Assembly: GCA_963792175.1 (NCBI GenBank)
Contig: CAWBVG010000053.1
Coordinates: 62,001 to 126,000, forward strand
Direction of reading: 5' to 3'
Length of the DNA stretch: 64,000 nt
Source: CAWBVG01 sp963792175
GTDB taxonomy: Bacteria > Acidobacteriota > Vicinamibacteria > Vicinamibacterales > CAVVIG01
Numbering within the stretch: the first letter of the stretch is position 1; each line of letters opens with the position of its first letter. The translations under genes were made by a program, and so were the position numbers. The notes below the pieces were generated by a model. It was not told where the DNA came from and did not search any database. It saw only the letters and a list, made by a program, of their open reading frames with translations. Shown piece after piece: positions 1 through 9,315 of this stretch.

Positions 1-98
1 TTGCCGGCCACCGTCACACGGTATCCAGCGCGCTCGAGATAATCGCGCGCGATCTCCGCAATCCGCGGCTCGTCGTCCACGACCAGGATGTGTTTCAC
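1..98 (-). CDS. Response regulator, N-terminal fragment
   Basis: Only the first 32 codons are inside the window; the rest runs off the left edge. The start reads VKHILVVDDEPRIAEIARDY, the first beta strand and acidic pair (Asp8, Asp9) of a CheY-like receiver domain. It should be the cytoplasmic phospho-acceptor of a two-component system. The GTG start overlaps the stop codon of the upstream small membrane protein as GTGA, so the two are probably translationally coupled. The output domain cannot be seen, so the subfamily is open. Confidence 0.85.
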   Translation of the reverse strand, partial: MKHILVVDDEPRIAEIARDYLERAGYRVTVAG

Positions 99-439
99 GT
101 CGTCCGTTCGGCCGCACGCGGCGTCGTCGCCGTGCGCTCGTCGCGCGGTCCGTCGTAGCGGCAACCGCGTCCCCGCCACGCCCCACGCCAGAATAGCCCG
201 CGGGCGACGACGATCCAGAACAGGAACATCAGCGGGAAGAACGGGAAGAACCCGAACCCGAAGCCCCACGGCCGTGGCCAGACCACAACCTGGACGCCCG
301 AGCCCGGCGCAGCGACCAGTTGGCCGCTCTGCGCGATGCCGTGCGCCAGGCCGAGGTTGTAGGTGTAAACGCCGACAACGGCAAGCGCGCCGACCAGCGC
401 GGTGCCGAGCAGCAAGCGGAACCCGAAACGTTTACCCAT
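95..439 (-). CDS. Small membrane protein upstream of a response regulator
   Basis: A 114-residue protein of no family I recognise. The ATG at 439 is chosen over an earlier in-frame ATG because AAGGAG sits seven bases before it. Residues about 5-25 form one hydrophobic segment. A second, very Phe-rich segment (GFGFGFFPFFPLMFLFWIVV) lies around residues 57-76, followed by an Arg-rich tail. The gene ends inside the start codon of the response regulator, so a role near that two-component system is plausible, but this rests only on position. Confidence 0.6.
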   Translation of the reverse strand: MGKRFGFRLLLGTALVGALAVVGVYTYNLGLAHGIAQSGQLVAAPGSGVQVVVWPRPWGFGFGFFPFFPLMFLFWIVVARGLFWRGAWRGRGCRYDGPRDERTATTPRAAERTT

Positions 440-597
440 GGCAAGTCTCCTTGAAAACCAACGTCTGAAGGAGTCTCGCAACCGTGCATGAACAAATTGT
501 GAACGGCTTGGAAAGACTTCCGGGCCGGCGCCGGGATAATGATGGGCGCCAAACCGCGGGACGGATGAGATACTCTACCCCCACACACGGAGGTCAG

Positions 598-1392
598 ATG
601 ACCCGCATCGCCCTCTTATTCCTGGCCGTCAACGCCTTGTTGCAGGCTCAGGGGACGCCGGCGAAGAATCCAGCCGCCAACAATCCCCACCTGGGTAATC
701 CCCAGTCGATTCGCAGCGGCATGGCGCTGTACCGCACGCGCTGCGCTGATTGCCACGGCCTCGATGCCGGCGGGTATCGCGGCCCCGACCTGACGGGCGT
801 CCTCGCGGGCGGAGCGACCGACGAGCGGCTGTTCAATACGATTCGAAAGGGCGTACCCGGGACCGAAATGCCGCCGATGACCGATGATCCGGACGACGAC
901 ATCCTGATGATCATCGCCTACCTCAGAAAGATCGGCACCGTGCCCCCGTCGGACTCGCCGGGCGGCAACGTGGAGAACGGCGCGCGCCTGTTCACCGCGC
1001 AGTGCGCGAGCTGCCACCGGGTCGCCGGCAAAGGCGGACGCATCGGACCGGATCTGACGCGCGTCGGCACCTCGCGATCGCGCTCGGCGCTGGTTCGCGA
1101 GATTCGGACGCCGTCCGAGTGGATCCCGCCGGCGTTCGAAACCGTCAGCCTGGTCACCAAGGACGGCCAGCGGATCCGCGGCATCAAGAAGAACGAGGAT
1201 GTCTTCTCGATTCAGGTGATGGATACGCGCGAGCGGATCCAGGGTTACCTGAAGTCGGATCTGAAGGAACTGGTGTACGAGAAGACCTCGTTGATGCCGG
1301 CATTTCCTGCCGGCCGGCTGAACGACAGCGATCTGACCGATCTCATCGGTTATCTGGGCACACTGCGAGGGGCGGATCTCACGGTCAAATGA
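598..1392 (+). CDS. Diheme c-type cytochrome, exported
   Basis: A 264-residue periplasmic electron carrier. The ATG at 598 has a GGAGG four bases upstream and begins a short signal peptide ending near AQG. Two heme sites are visible: CADCH at residues 49-53 and CASCH at 136-140. Candidate axial methionines are Met91 or Met94 for the first domain and Met233 for the second. Residues 175-230 between the second heme site and its methionine form an extra region seen in putative heme-binding proteins of Planctomycetes and Acidobacteria. Its stop overlaps the region before the PQQ dehydrogenase, with the next start 30 bases on, so it is the likely electron acceptor of that enzyme. The gene is intact. 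Confidence 0.88.
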   Translation: MTRIALLFLAVNALLQAQGTPAKNPAANNPHLGNPQSIRSGMALYRTRCADCHGLDAGGYRGPDLTGVLAGGATDERLFNTIRKGVPGTEMPPMTDDPDDDILMIIAYLRKIGTVPPSDSPGGNVENGARLFTAQCASCHRVAGKGGRIGPDLTRVGTSRSRSALVREIRTPSEWIPPAFETVSLVTKDGQRIRGIKKNEDVFSIQVMDTRERIQGYLKSDLKELVYEKTSLMPAFPAGRLNDSDLTDLIGYLGTLRGADLTVK

Positions 1393-1421
1393 GCGACAGT
1401 TCAGTTCCTTTCGGAGGCACT

Positions 1422-3041
1422 ATGCGCGCGTTTCTGACGATCATCCTGTGCTCCGTGTCGGTCGCGCTGGCCGCGCAGACCGGTACGCCACTCATCACGT
1501 CGCAGGACCTTCTGGACGGCCTCAAGGATCCAACGCGCTGGCTCACCTATGGCGGCGACTACAACAGCCAGCGACACAGTCCGCTGACGCAGATCACGCC
1601 CGAGAACGTCAATCAGCTCACCGCGCAATGGACCTTCCAGACCGGCACCACCGGCAGCTTCCAGACGACGCCGCTGGTCGTCGACGGCGTGCTGTATGTG
1701 ACCGGCTACAACAACAACGCGTGGGCGGTGGACGCGCGGTCCGGACGCCAGATCTGGCGCTACCGGCGGGAGATCCCGGAGGACTGGAAAGGATGCTGCG
1801 GCGCCGTGAACCGCGGTTTCGGCGTGCTGGGCGATCGGCTGTTCATGACAACGATCGACGCGCATCTCGTGGCCCTCGACATGCGGACCGGCGGCGTGCT
1901 GTATGACGTCGAGATCATCGACTACAAGGCGGGCTACTCGGCGACCGTTGCCCCGCTGGTCGTGAAGGACAAGGTCATCGTCGGCGTGGCGGGCGCGGAG
2001 TACGGCATCCGCGGCTTCATCGATGCCTACGATGCGCAGACCGGCAAGCGGGCATGGCGCTTCTACACCGTCGCCAAGCCGGGCGAACCTGGCGGCAACA
2101 CCTGGCCGCGCGGCGACGCCTACTTGCGCGGCGGCGGATCGATCTGGGTGACCGGCTCCTACGACCCGCAGCAGAACCTCGTGTTCTACGGCACCGGCAA
2201 CCCGGGGCCCGATTACTACAGCGGCGCGCGCGAGGGCGACAACCTGTACACCGCCTCGCTCGTGGCGCTCAACGCCGACACCGGCGAGCTGGCCTGGCAT
2301 TATCAGTTCACGCCGCATGACGTGCACGACTGGGATTCGACCCAGGTGCCGATTCTCGCGGATCTGACGATCAGCGGCCAGCCGCGCAAGGTCCTGATGT
2401 TCGCCAATCGCAACGGCTTTTTCTACGTGCTCGATCGCGTCACCGGCAAAGTGATCGTCGCGAAGCCGTTCGTCGAAACGACCTGGGCGAAAGAGATCGG
2501 CGCCGACGGCCGGCCGGTCATGCTGCCCGGCCATCTGCCCGACGAAGATGGCGAGAAGACGTGCCCGGATCTCGGCGGCGGCACCAACTTCTTTTCTCCG
2601 GCGTTCAACCCGGCGACGCGCCTGTTCTACGTCACCGCGCGCGAGACGTGCGCGACTTACTACGGCTACGAACAGACGTTCAAGCAGGGCCAGCAGTACA
2701 CCGGCGGCGCCACGACGCGGCCGCGCGATCAGAAGAACTTCGGCGCGCTGCGGGCGATCGATCCGGTGACGGCGCAACTGAAATGGGAGTTCCGCTATAC
2801 GCTCGGCAACACCTCGTCATCCGGTGTGCTGTCGACGGCGTCAGGCCTGGTGTTTGCCGGCGATGGCGAGGGAAACATCCTGGCGTTCGACGGGCGCACT
2901 GGCAAGAATCTCTGGCACTACCAGCTCGGGGTGCCGATCCGGTCAACGGCGGGCACGACCTATATGGTGGACGGCCGCCAGTATCTGCTGGTGCCATCGG
3001 GCAGCGCGCTGACGGCATTCGCGCTGCCGCAGCGGCCGTGA
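1422..3041 (+). CDS. PQQ-dependent dehydrogenase (quinoprotein, methanol/ethanol type)
   Basis: A 539-residue periplasmic quinoprotein that should oxidise an alcohol or sugar substrate and pass electrons to the cytochrome encoded just upstream. ATG 1422 is preceded by GGAGG and opens a signal peptide (residues 1-19). The N-terminal propeller entry (YGGDYNSQRHSPLTQI) and repeated W-docking segments fit an eight-bladed quinoprotein. Adjacent cysteines Cys125-Cys126 match the vicinal disulfide that stacks on PQQ in methanol and ethanol dehydrogenases. There is no C-terminal cytochrome domain, so electron transfer probably depends on the separate cytochrome. The reading frame is intact. The substrate is not readable from sequence. 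Confidence 0.88.
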   Translation: MRAFLTIILCSVSVALAAQTGTPLITSQDLLDGLKDPTRWLTYGGDYNSQRHSPLTQITPENVNQLTAQWTFQTGTTGSFQTTPLVVDGVLYVTGYNNNAWAVDARSGRQIWRYRREIPEDWKGCCGAVNRGFGVLGDRLFMTTIDAHLVALDMRTGGVLYDVEIIDYKAGYSATVAPLVVKDKVIVGVAGAEYGIRGFIDAYDAQTGKRAWRFYTVAKPGEPGGNTWPRGDAYLRGGGSIWVTGSYDPQQNLVFYGTGNPGPDYYSGAREGDNLYTASLVALNADTGELAWHYQFTPHDVHDWDSTQVPILADLTISGQPRKVLMFANRNGFFYVLDRVTGKVIVAKPFVETTWAKEIGADGRPVMLPGHLPDEDGEKTCPDLGGGTNFFSPAFNPATRLFYVTARETCATYYGYEQTFKQGQQYTGGATTRPRDQKNFGALRAIDPVTAQLKWEFRYTLGNTSSSGVLSTASGLVFAGDGEGNILAFDGRTGKNLWHYQLGVPIRSTAGTTYMVDGRQYLLVPSGSALTAFALPQRP

Positions 3042-3245
3042 TGTATCGCGGACGCACTCACCTTTAGCGCGGACGATTGATGCTGAGGGAAACGGCTCGG
3101 TGGTGCCGTCACCTGACGGACTGGCACGAGTTTGGCTGCGCGGCAGCTTAGCAGGCCGTCATTCGCCTCGAACGCGACCAATGTGTACCGTCGATTACAA
3201 ATTTCGCCGTTCGAGGGCGCGAAACGGTTTCCCAGGATTATCAGC

Positions 3246-3926
3246 ATGAATCGAGTGCCGCCGCGGATCTTGGTCGTCGAGGACAATGAGGCGTCGCGCC
3301 GCGGCCTTCGACAGCTCCTTTCGAACGCGGGTTACACGGTCCTGACGGCGAGCACGTTCGACGAGGGCAAACAGGCGGTCGCGGACGGCGCGCCCGACCT
3401 GCTGATTGCGGATGTCCGTCTCGGTAAGTTCAACGGCCTGCACCTCGTCGCCGCGGCGCCGAACGCGCTGCCCAGCATCATCGTCAGCGGATTCCCCGAC
3501 CCGGTGATCGAAGCCGAGGCGCTCCGGCTCGGCGCGCACTACGTGACGAAACCGATCGAGCCCAGAGCGCTGCTGACGCTCATCGAGGAGAAACTGCAAA
3601 GCGCCGCCCGCCAGCGGGCGGTCGGCTCGACGCGGCGCTGGGAGCGGAAACCGGTCGGCGGCCAGGTGTTCGCGCGCGTCGAGGGCGACATCGCACGCCT
3701 CGTCGACGTCAGCATCGGCGGCCTGCAGTTCGAAATCGATCGCGAGGAACCGCTGCCCGCGTGGTTCACGGTCAACGTCGTCGCACCCGATCTCTCACTC
3801 GACGCGCATCTCGTCTGGGAAACGCTTCGCGGCGATCGGCGGCTGTGCGGCGCGGCGCTGTCGTGGGGCAACGCGTCGGCGCTGCACCACTGGGCCGCGC
3901 TCGTGGACGGCTTCCCCGCCGCCTGA
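3246..3926 (+). CDS. Response regulator with receiver and PilZ domains
   Basis: A 226-residue cytoplasmic protein. Residues 7-120 are a receiver domain: acidic pair near Glu12-Asp13, phospho-acceptor Asp56 in LLIADVRLG, and conserved Lys102 in VTKPIEP. Residues about 125-220 resemble PilZ, with the RRWERKP start and the DVSIGG motif that normally bind cyclic-di-GMP. The arrangement suggests that phosphorylation tunes a c-di-GMP-responsive output such as motility or exopolysaccharide. ATG 3246 was chosen because the receiver begins immediately after it; the upstream AGGATT is only a moderate ribosome site. No partner kinase is adjacent. Confidence 0.8.
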   Translation: MNRVPPRILVVEDNEASRRGLRQLLSNAGYTVLTASTFDEGKQAVADGAPDLLIADVRLGKFNGLHLVAAAPNALPSIIVSGFPDPVIEAEALRLGAHYVTKPIEPRALLTLIEEKLQSAARQRAVGSTRRWERKPVGGQVFARVEGDIARLVDVSIGGLQFEIDREEPLPAWFTVNVVAPDLSLDAHLVWETLRGDRRLCGAALSWGNASALHHWAALVDGFPAA

Positions 3927-4034
3927 CGGCCCGGCCTTCAGCCGGACACGACTCCCGGACACCATCCATACGCGACGCAGGCCCTGCGCCAGAGGGTGTT
4001 CAGAATTCAACGTAGCGCAGTCCTTTCATCGACC

Positions 4035-4397
4035 CTACCAGACGCCCGACACCAGCGACTGACGGTAGGTGATCGTCCGATCGGGGACCACGGTCACGTC
4101 GAAGATGAGCGGCTGATAACCCGGCGCGAAAACCTCGATGCGGTGATTCCCGGCCGGCAGCGGCAGGTGCCGGTAGTAACCGGCGAAGTCATCGACCAGG
4201 CCCGCGTACAGGCCGTCCACGAACACTTGAGCGCGGCGAGGTTCCAGAGCGAGCTGCAGGCCGCCCATCGGTCTCGCCTGAGCCGACTGAACCGCCGGAC
4301 TGCTCCGCTCCGCCGCCACTGCCAACTGATCGGCTGCCGCTCCGGAGAGCAGGAGGAGCACGCTACCGGTTGCCGCGAGCCAGCACATCATATGCAT
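4035..4397 (-). CDS. PEGA-domain protein, exported
   Basis: A 120-residue protein with an N-terminal hydrophobic signal (MHMMCWLAATGSVLLLLSGA). A single PEGA-like domain covers about residues 44-115: GLQLALEPRRAQVFVDGLYA, then the GYY...LPAGNHRIEV core and the GYQP turn. PEGA domains are surface or periplasmic beta domains with no enzymatic role. No lipobox cysteine follows the signal, so it is probably soluble in the periplasm. Flanking genes give no clear functional link. Confidence 0.7.
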   Translation of the reverse strand: MHMMCWLAATGSVLLLLSGAAADQLAVAAERSSPAVQSAQARPMGGLQLALEPRRAQVFVDGLYAGLVDDFAGYYRHLPLPAGNHRIEVFAPGYQPLIFDVTVVPDRTITYRQSLVSGVW

Positions 4398-4435
4398 TTA
4401 CCTCTTCGCTCGAGACATGCATCGGACGCGCCGGA

Positions 4436-4502
4436 ACAGCTCTCGGCTCTCGGCCGTCAGCTATCAGCCCTCAGATCTCAGTTTTCCGAGATCAGCTCTC
4501 AG
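4436..4502. repeat. Short tandem repeat after the AraC gene, CTCAG type
   Basis: Degenerate copies of CTCTCGG / ATCAGC / CTCAGATCTCAG run together just past the stop codon of the AraC-type gene at 4499. A small stem-loop pairs GATCTC (4474-4479) with GAGATC (4488-4493). It belongs to the set of locus-specific short repeats found across the window and sits where a terminator would be expected. Confidence 0.55.
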
Positions 4503-5344
4503 CCATCCGCGATCGGCTGGGCCGGCGCGGACAGCATGACGCGCGTGAGTTCGCCGAGCCGGGCGCGAAACTGATCCGGTGTCCGGCCCGCAAAGGCCAG
4601 GAACTCGCGGATCATGTGCGACTGATCGAAGTAACCGCCGTCAGACGATACGTCTGCCAGCGGGACCAATGGATCGTCTGTCAGGCGCGCGGCCGCCGCC
4701 GTGAAGCGGACCACGCGTGCGTACGCCTTCGGCGTCAGGCCGACCTGCTCGCGAAACAATCGTTCGAGGTGACGCCGGCTGCTGTTCGCGACGGCTGCAA
4801 GGCGATCGATCCGGCAGGCGCCGGCGGCGCCATCGATGGCCGCAATCACGGCGTCGACGCGAGCGTCGACGTGCACGGGCTGTCGGGCCACGCGTTCGAG
4901 CAGCCCTGCCTCGAGACAGCCGATCGCCGCCTCAACCGAGGAGGCCTCCCGCGCCGTGCGCACCGTGCGTCGCAGCCAGGGTATGTCGAGGGCGGCGACA
5001 TCCGCGATGGCATCGTCCAAATAGTGTTGAGGAACGCCGAGTAGCGCATAGGCGCCGTTGGGCCGGAAACGCACCGCCGCGACTTCGGCGAGGCCGTCGG
5101 GGAGCAGGACGACCGGCGATCGCATCGGTCCCACGAAGAGCGTGGACGCCTGACGCTCGCCTGGACCCACCGCCACGAATCGAAAGAACGGACGCTCGCG
5201 ATGCACGACGAGCTCGGTGGCGCCGTCGGGCAGCACCGGTTGCGGCGATCCGTCCGGCGCGCGGCCGCACAACGACCAGTACGTCCGCACGAACGGCGCC
5301 AGCGCCGGATGCGGCGGGTACTCGCGGTAGTCCACCGCCGCCAT
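4499..5344 (-). CDS. AraC-family transcriptional regulator
   Basis: A 281-residue cytoplasmic DNA-binding protein. Residues about 1-150 match the small N-terminal domain found in a subgroup of AraC regulators (YPPHPALAPFVRTYWSL, then VLPDGATELVVH and the FVGPM element). Residues about 170-265 are the double helix-turn-helix: IDRLAAVANSSRRHLERLF as the first HTH and the GYFDQSHMIREF recognition core as the second. The ligand is unknown. The gene is intact and followed directly by a short repeat. The downstream neighbour on the same strand encodes a PEGA protein and could be a target, but nothing in the sequence proves it. Confidence 0.85.
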   Translation of the reverse strand: MAAVDYREYPPHPALAPFVRTYWSLCGRAPDGSPQPVLPDGATELVVHRERPFFRFVAVGPGERQASTLFVGPMRSPVVLLPDGLAEVAAVRFRPNGAYALLGVPQHYLDDAIADVAALDIPWLRRTVRTAREASSVEAAIGCLEAGLLERVARQPVHVDARVDAVIAAIDGAAGACRIDRLAAVANSSRRHLERLFREQVGLTPKAYARVVRFTAAAARLTDDPLVPLADVSSDGGYFDQSHMIREFLAFAGRTPDQFRARLGELTRVMLSAPAQPIADG

Positions 5345-5353
5345 TCTATCGGG

Positions 5354-5824
5354 CTACTTCGGCGCGGTGTCGCACGAAACGCGCACCATCGGGAACTCGA
5401 TGCGGCGCCCCGCCGCCCCTTCGCCGCCGTCGATCCACGCCAGCAGTCCGGTCGGCGTCGCGCGATACGCCACGCGCTTCGGGAAATCGTGAGTGGGATT
5501 GGCGAAGATCGCCTCGCGGGCGTTTCCTCCCGGCACGAGCTCGAATGCCGTGACCGGGTTCCCATTCGGCTGCGCCAGGTAGACAAGCTTTCCTTGCCGG
5601 ACCTCCACGCGCAGGAACTCGAACTCCGTCACCTTGCCGGCGCGCAGCGAATAACTCATGCCGAACATGACGTCGTCGCTCGCCTTCGTCCACGATTCCC
5701 AGGAAGTTCGCTCGCCGCCCTGTGTCGTCCAGCAGCCGATCATCCAATCGAGCGCCTTCACGTTCGGCGGGGGTTGAGACGGCTGTAACGCGATGACGAT
5801 CAATGCGACGGCTGCTGGAATCAT
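5354..5824 (-). CDS. DUF6265-like exported protein
   Basis: A 156-residue protein of unknown function. ATG 5824 is preferred because GGAGGAG lies six bases upstream; an in-frame ATG eight codons earlier lacks this. A short hydrophobic signal (MIPAAVALIVIAL) precedes a compact beta-rich domain. It carries the WMIGCWTTQ opening, the WESWTKASDDVMFGMSY core and the FANPTHDFPKRVAYR segment typical of DUF6265. The stop lies 9 bases from the AraC start, so the two are probably cotranscribed. Confidence 0.72.
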   Translation of the reverse strand: MIPAAVALIVIALQPSQPPPNVKALDWMIGCWTTQGGERTSWESWTKASDDVMFGMSYSLRAGKVTEFEFLRVEVRQGKLVYLAQPNGNPVTAFELVPGGNAREAIFANPTHDFPKRVAYRATPTGLLAWIDGGEGAAGRRIEFPMVRVSCDTAPK

Positions 5825-5935
5825 GCGCTTCTCCTCCGCGACTGGCACCGGCGCGACAACGGCGCGGCCCCGTGCAACTCGGGGAACGATACCGCAGCGC
5901 TCGGCAGGCGGTCTTGGACAAATGCGACGTGCCGA

Positions 5936-6000
5936 GAGGACTCGGGGACTAGGGGACTGCGGGACTCGGAGTCCCCGATGTCCACCGGTCCCTCAAGTCC
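5936..6000. repeat. Short tandem/inverted repeat, GGGGACT type
   Basis: Three near-copies of GGGGACT occur in a row from 5944. They are followed by complementary AGTCCCC. Arms TCGGGGACT (5942-5950) and AGTCCCCGA (5970-5978) pair perfectly over nine bases. It lies in the gap between the divergent DUF6265 gene and the Nramp-like gene, so it cannot be a simple downstream terminator for either. Confidence 0.6.
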
Positions 6001-6077
6001 CACTCTCTTCCTCAGGAGCGAATCGGAGTCGATCCTGACCAGAGCGTTCAGCGGCCGCATGCTAACGTGACAGCCCC

Positions 6078-7476
6078 ATGGCCGTGATGCCGGCGGCTTC
6101 ACTCGACAGGGTCGCAGCCTGTGACTCCGGCGATCCGTACCTGCTCACGCCTCACGCGATCGAAGCGCCTCCGACATCGGTCGCCGCCTCTTTGCGCCGA
6201 GTCGGCCCCGGCATGGTCCTCGCCGCCGCCATCGTCGGATCGGGCGAACTGATCGCGACGACAACGCTGGGCGCGCAAGTCGGCTTCGCCGCGCTGTGGA
6301 TCATCCTGGTCAGCTGCGCGATCAAGCCGGTCGTTCAGGCGGAGTTGGGCCGCTACACCATCGCCACGGGACACACCGGCCTCGAGGGGTTCGACCGCAT
6401 GCCTGGGCCGCGCCTCGGCGTCAGCTGGCTGGTGTGGGCCTGGGGCATCACGGTCGCGCTGACGCTGCTGCAAGTCGGCGGGATGTACGGCGGGGTCGCG
6501 CAGGTCCTGCACCTGCTGGCCCCGGCGATCCCGCTGAACATCTGGGTGGGGATTTGCCTCCTGCTCACCATCGCCATTCTGCTCGGCGGAGGCTACGAGC
6601 GCATCGAGAAGCTGGCCATCGTCAAGGTGGGATTCTTCACGATGCTGACGGTCTGCGCCGCTGCGGTGCTGCTGCGGTCGGACGCGGTGACGGCCAGCAA
6701 TCTCGCCGGCGGGCTGAGCCTGCAGCTGCCGGCCGCGGGCCTCGCCACGGCGATTGCCGTGTTCGGGATGACCGGTGTCGGCGCGACCGAGCTGGTGCAG
6801 TACCCGGTACTGGTGCGTCGAGAAAGGCTACGCGCGGTTCGTCGGACCGCGGGATGGATCGGCGGCCTGGACTTCGCGCGCCCGCGGCTGGATCCGTGTC
6901 ATGCACCTCGACATCGCGTGCTCGCTCGTGATTTATACCTTGGCGACGGTCGCCTTCTACCTGCTCGGCGCCGGCGTGCTGCATCGGATGGGCGCGGTGC
7001 CGGCGGAGCGTGACACCGTGCGAGTGCTGTCGCAAATCTACACGCAAACGCTCGGCGACTGGGCGCTCTGGCTGTTTTACGCCGGCGCCGTCGTGACGCT
7101 GTACGGGACGATTTTTGCCGCGACGGCCGCCCACTCGCGGCTGTTCGCCGACGCGATGCGCATCGGCGGCATGTTCCAGCGCGACGACACCCGCAGGCGC
7201 CGGCAATGGCGCAACAGGTTTCTCGTCGCGCTCTCGGTGATACCCGCCGTGTTCTACTGGTTCATCGAATCGCCGGTGCAGATGGTGCTGGCCGGCGGAC
7301 TGGCGCAGTCGGCGCTCCTGCCGCTGATCGGCATCGCCTCCTTGTACCTGCGGCACACCCGCCTGCCCGCCGATATCCGCCCGTCGATCGCCACCACCGT
7401 CATGCTGTGGATCGCGACCGTGGTGATGACGGGGTTCGCGCTCTACTACGTCGCGGCGCGAGTGGGCGTGTTGTAG
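6078..7476 (+). CDS. Nramp-like membrane transporter, one frameshift
   Basis: About 465 residues after repair, with many hydrophobic helices. The protein resembles the Nramp superfamily, but the metal-binding TM1 signature DPGN of classical manganese/iron carriers is replaced by GSGEL in AAAIVGSGELIATTTLGAQ. It therefore belongs to an atypical clade whose ion is uncertain. One surplus base at 6806-6807 (CCGG where CCG-TAC is expected) breaks the frame; removing it restores ELVQYPYWCVEKGYARFVG and a single open frame to the TAG at 7476. The ATG at 6078 lacks a strong ribosome site; 6087 is an alternative. It is more likely an assembly error than a dead gene because both halves are well conserved. 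Confidence 0.75.
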
Positions 7477-7553
7477 TCCGCACACAGAGACACAAGCAGA
7501 ACACGGAATGACACGCGTCGCGCGCGAGTGTGACGTCACGCGCCGGCCCGTCC

Positions 7554-8490
7554 TCACGATCGGCGTGATGGTCACTTTGCGATACGTCACCTTCTCGTGG
7601 TCCCCCTGGATCATGATCGGGCCTGGCTCGGTTTCGGCCGCATCGAGTGCGCCGCCCGTGATCGCTTCGAGCGTGGCATTGTCGTGCACCTTCTTGCCGT
7701 TCAGGACGACCGTGACCTTGTTGCCCACGAGGGTCGCGTCCATCGTCTGCCATTCCCCGGCAGGCTTGCTCGCGTTCACCGCCGGGGCCTTCCACGCATA
7801 GATCGACATGTGCCCGTGCGTTTCTGGCGGCTTGCCATAGTCGTCGAGCACCTGCAGCTCATAGCGCCCCCGCAGGTAGATGCCGCTGTTGCTGTTGGTC
7901 TCGAGCTTGTACTCCGCGTGGATCTTGAAGTCCTGGAACTTCTGCTTCGAGACCAGGTTGTTGGCGTGCGGCGTGTTCGTCATCGCGCCGTCGACCACCG
8001 TCCAGCCGGACGGCTTGGTCTGGTCCTGCACGCCCCAGGCATCCATCGACGTGCCGTCGAAGAGGTCGATCGGCTTGCCCAGCTTGTGCGGCGCGTTGGC
8101 GTCGGACGGCGGCCACTTCGGCGGACGCGCGCCGGTGAACTCGATCGTGCGCGCCGGCGTCTTGATGGTTCCGGCCAGCGTGGTTCCCTTCATGCGCGCC
8201 CGATACTCCGGCGCCGGACCGCGTGCAGGCGCCGTGCCCTGGAAGAACAGCTCGCCGTTTTCGACTTTCACCGTGGCGAGCTTCACCGGGCTGCCGCCGC
8301 GATTGAGGAACATCCCGGTCAACTGTCCGCCTTCGTCCTTGATCTCGAGCCAGTAGATGCCGCCGTCAGGGCCGATGCCGGTGAGATTCCAGCGACCGAG
8401 GTACGGATTCTCGGCGGCGATTGACGCGACGGCCGACGCGATAGCAATCGCGGCGACCAGGGCAACGCAATAAGTGGCGTGACGGCTCAT
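7554..8490 (-). CDS. DUF1080 (3-keto-disaccharide hydrolase-like) secreted protein
   Basis: A protein of about 312 residues with a signal peptide (residues 1-26, ending at SIAAEN). Residues 28-125 form a lipocalin-like extension. Residues 140-312 are the DUF1080 beta-sandwich: IDLFDGTSMDAWGV, then SNSGIYLRGRYELQV and GPIMIQGDHEKVTYR. DUF1080 proteins act on glycosides, and some are 3-keto-glycoside hydrolases. ATG 8490 has an AAGG-type site. The domain should stop near 7554, but no in-frame stop is present and the frame stays open far into the antisense of the Nramp-like gene. A TGA is one base out of frame at 7554-7556, so a single-base error at the 3' end is likely. Confidence 0.8.
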
Positions 8491-8503
8491 GTAATCACCT
8501 TCC

Positions 8504-9263
8504 TTATCCGCGGCCAATGAACGGCATCTTCGTCGCCATGACCGTGATGAACTGTACGTTCGCGTCGAGCGGCAGGCTCGCCATGTACACGACCGCCTTC
8601 GCGACATGCTCGACATCCAGGCGCGGCTCCGCCGCGGTCTGACCGTTGGCCTGCAAGACCCCGTCGGCGAACGACGCCGTCATGTCCGTGGCGGCATTGC
8701 CGATGTCGATCTGCCCGCACGCGATATTGAATCTCCGTCCGTCGAGCGACGTCGACTTGGTGAGCCCGGTGATGGCGTGCTTGGTGGCGGTATAGGGCGC
8801 GGAGTGGGGACGCGGGGTATAGGCTGAAATCGATCCGTTGTTGATGATGCGTCCGCCCTGCGGCTGTTGATCCTTCATCATGCGAAACGCCTGCTGGGTG
8901 CAGAGAAACGCGCCGGTCAGGTTGACATCGACCACCGACTTCCACTGCTCGACGGTCAACTCCTCGAGCGGCACGCCACGCGTCGCGATGCCGGCGTTGT
9001 TGAACAGCACGTCGACGCGTCCGAAGGCGTCGCGCGCGGCGGCGAACAGCGCGCGCACCGAGGCCGGGTCGGCGACGTCGGTCGGTACCGCGCGCGCGCG
9101 GCGTGCGATGCGGGCCGGCGTCCGCCATCGTCTGCGCCAGCAGCGCCTCGCGGCGGCCGGCGAGGACGACGGCGAAGCCTTCGTCGAGCAGGGCCAGCGC
9201 GACCGCCTTGCCAATTCCGGTTCCCGCACCCGTTACAATCGCCACTTTCGGGGGTGTGCTCAC
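8504..9263 (-). CDS. Short-chain dehydrogenase/reductase, one frameshift
   Basis: An SDR oxidoreductase of about 250 residues, cytoplasmic and NAD(P)-dependent. The Rossmann motif TGAGTGIG is at residues 11-18. NNAG follows in VLFNNAGIATRG, and the catalytic Ser and the YTATK tetrad (Tyr, Lys) are in the second half. A surplus base between about 9095 and 9115 splits the gene; the two halves join cleanly at ADAG...ARRARAVPTDVADP. The start codon is GTG at 9263. It ends 14 bases before the DUF1080 start, so the two are probably one operon. Its substrate cannot be told. Confidence 0.8.
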
Positions 9264-9315
9264 CAGGCATCCTCGTGTCGAGTTTCAGAGACGGGACACT
9301 AACACGGGATCGATC

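Noticed and set aside
1401..2777. A long open frame on the minus strand opposite the PQQ dehydrogenase
   Set aside because: It is a mirror of a clearly conserved quinoprotein, has an Arg/His-rich composition typical of antisense frames in GC-rich DNA, and no ribosome site or homology.
6637..7553. Continuation of the DUF1080 frame across the Nramp-like gene
   Set aside because: The residues past the DUF1080 end are antisense to a conserved transporter. A missing stop through a single-base error is simpler than a fusion.
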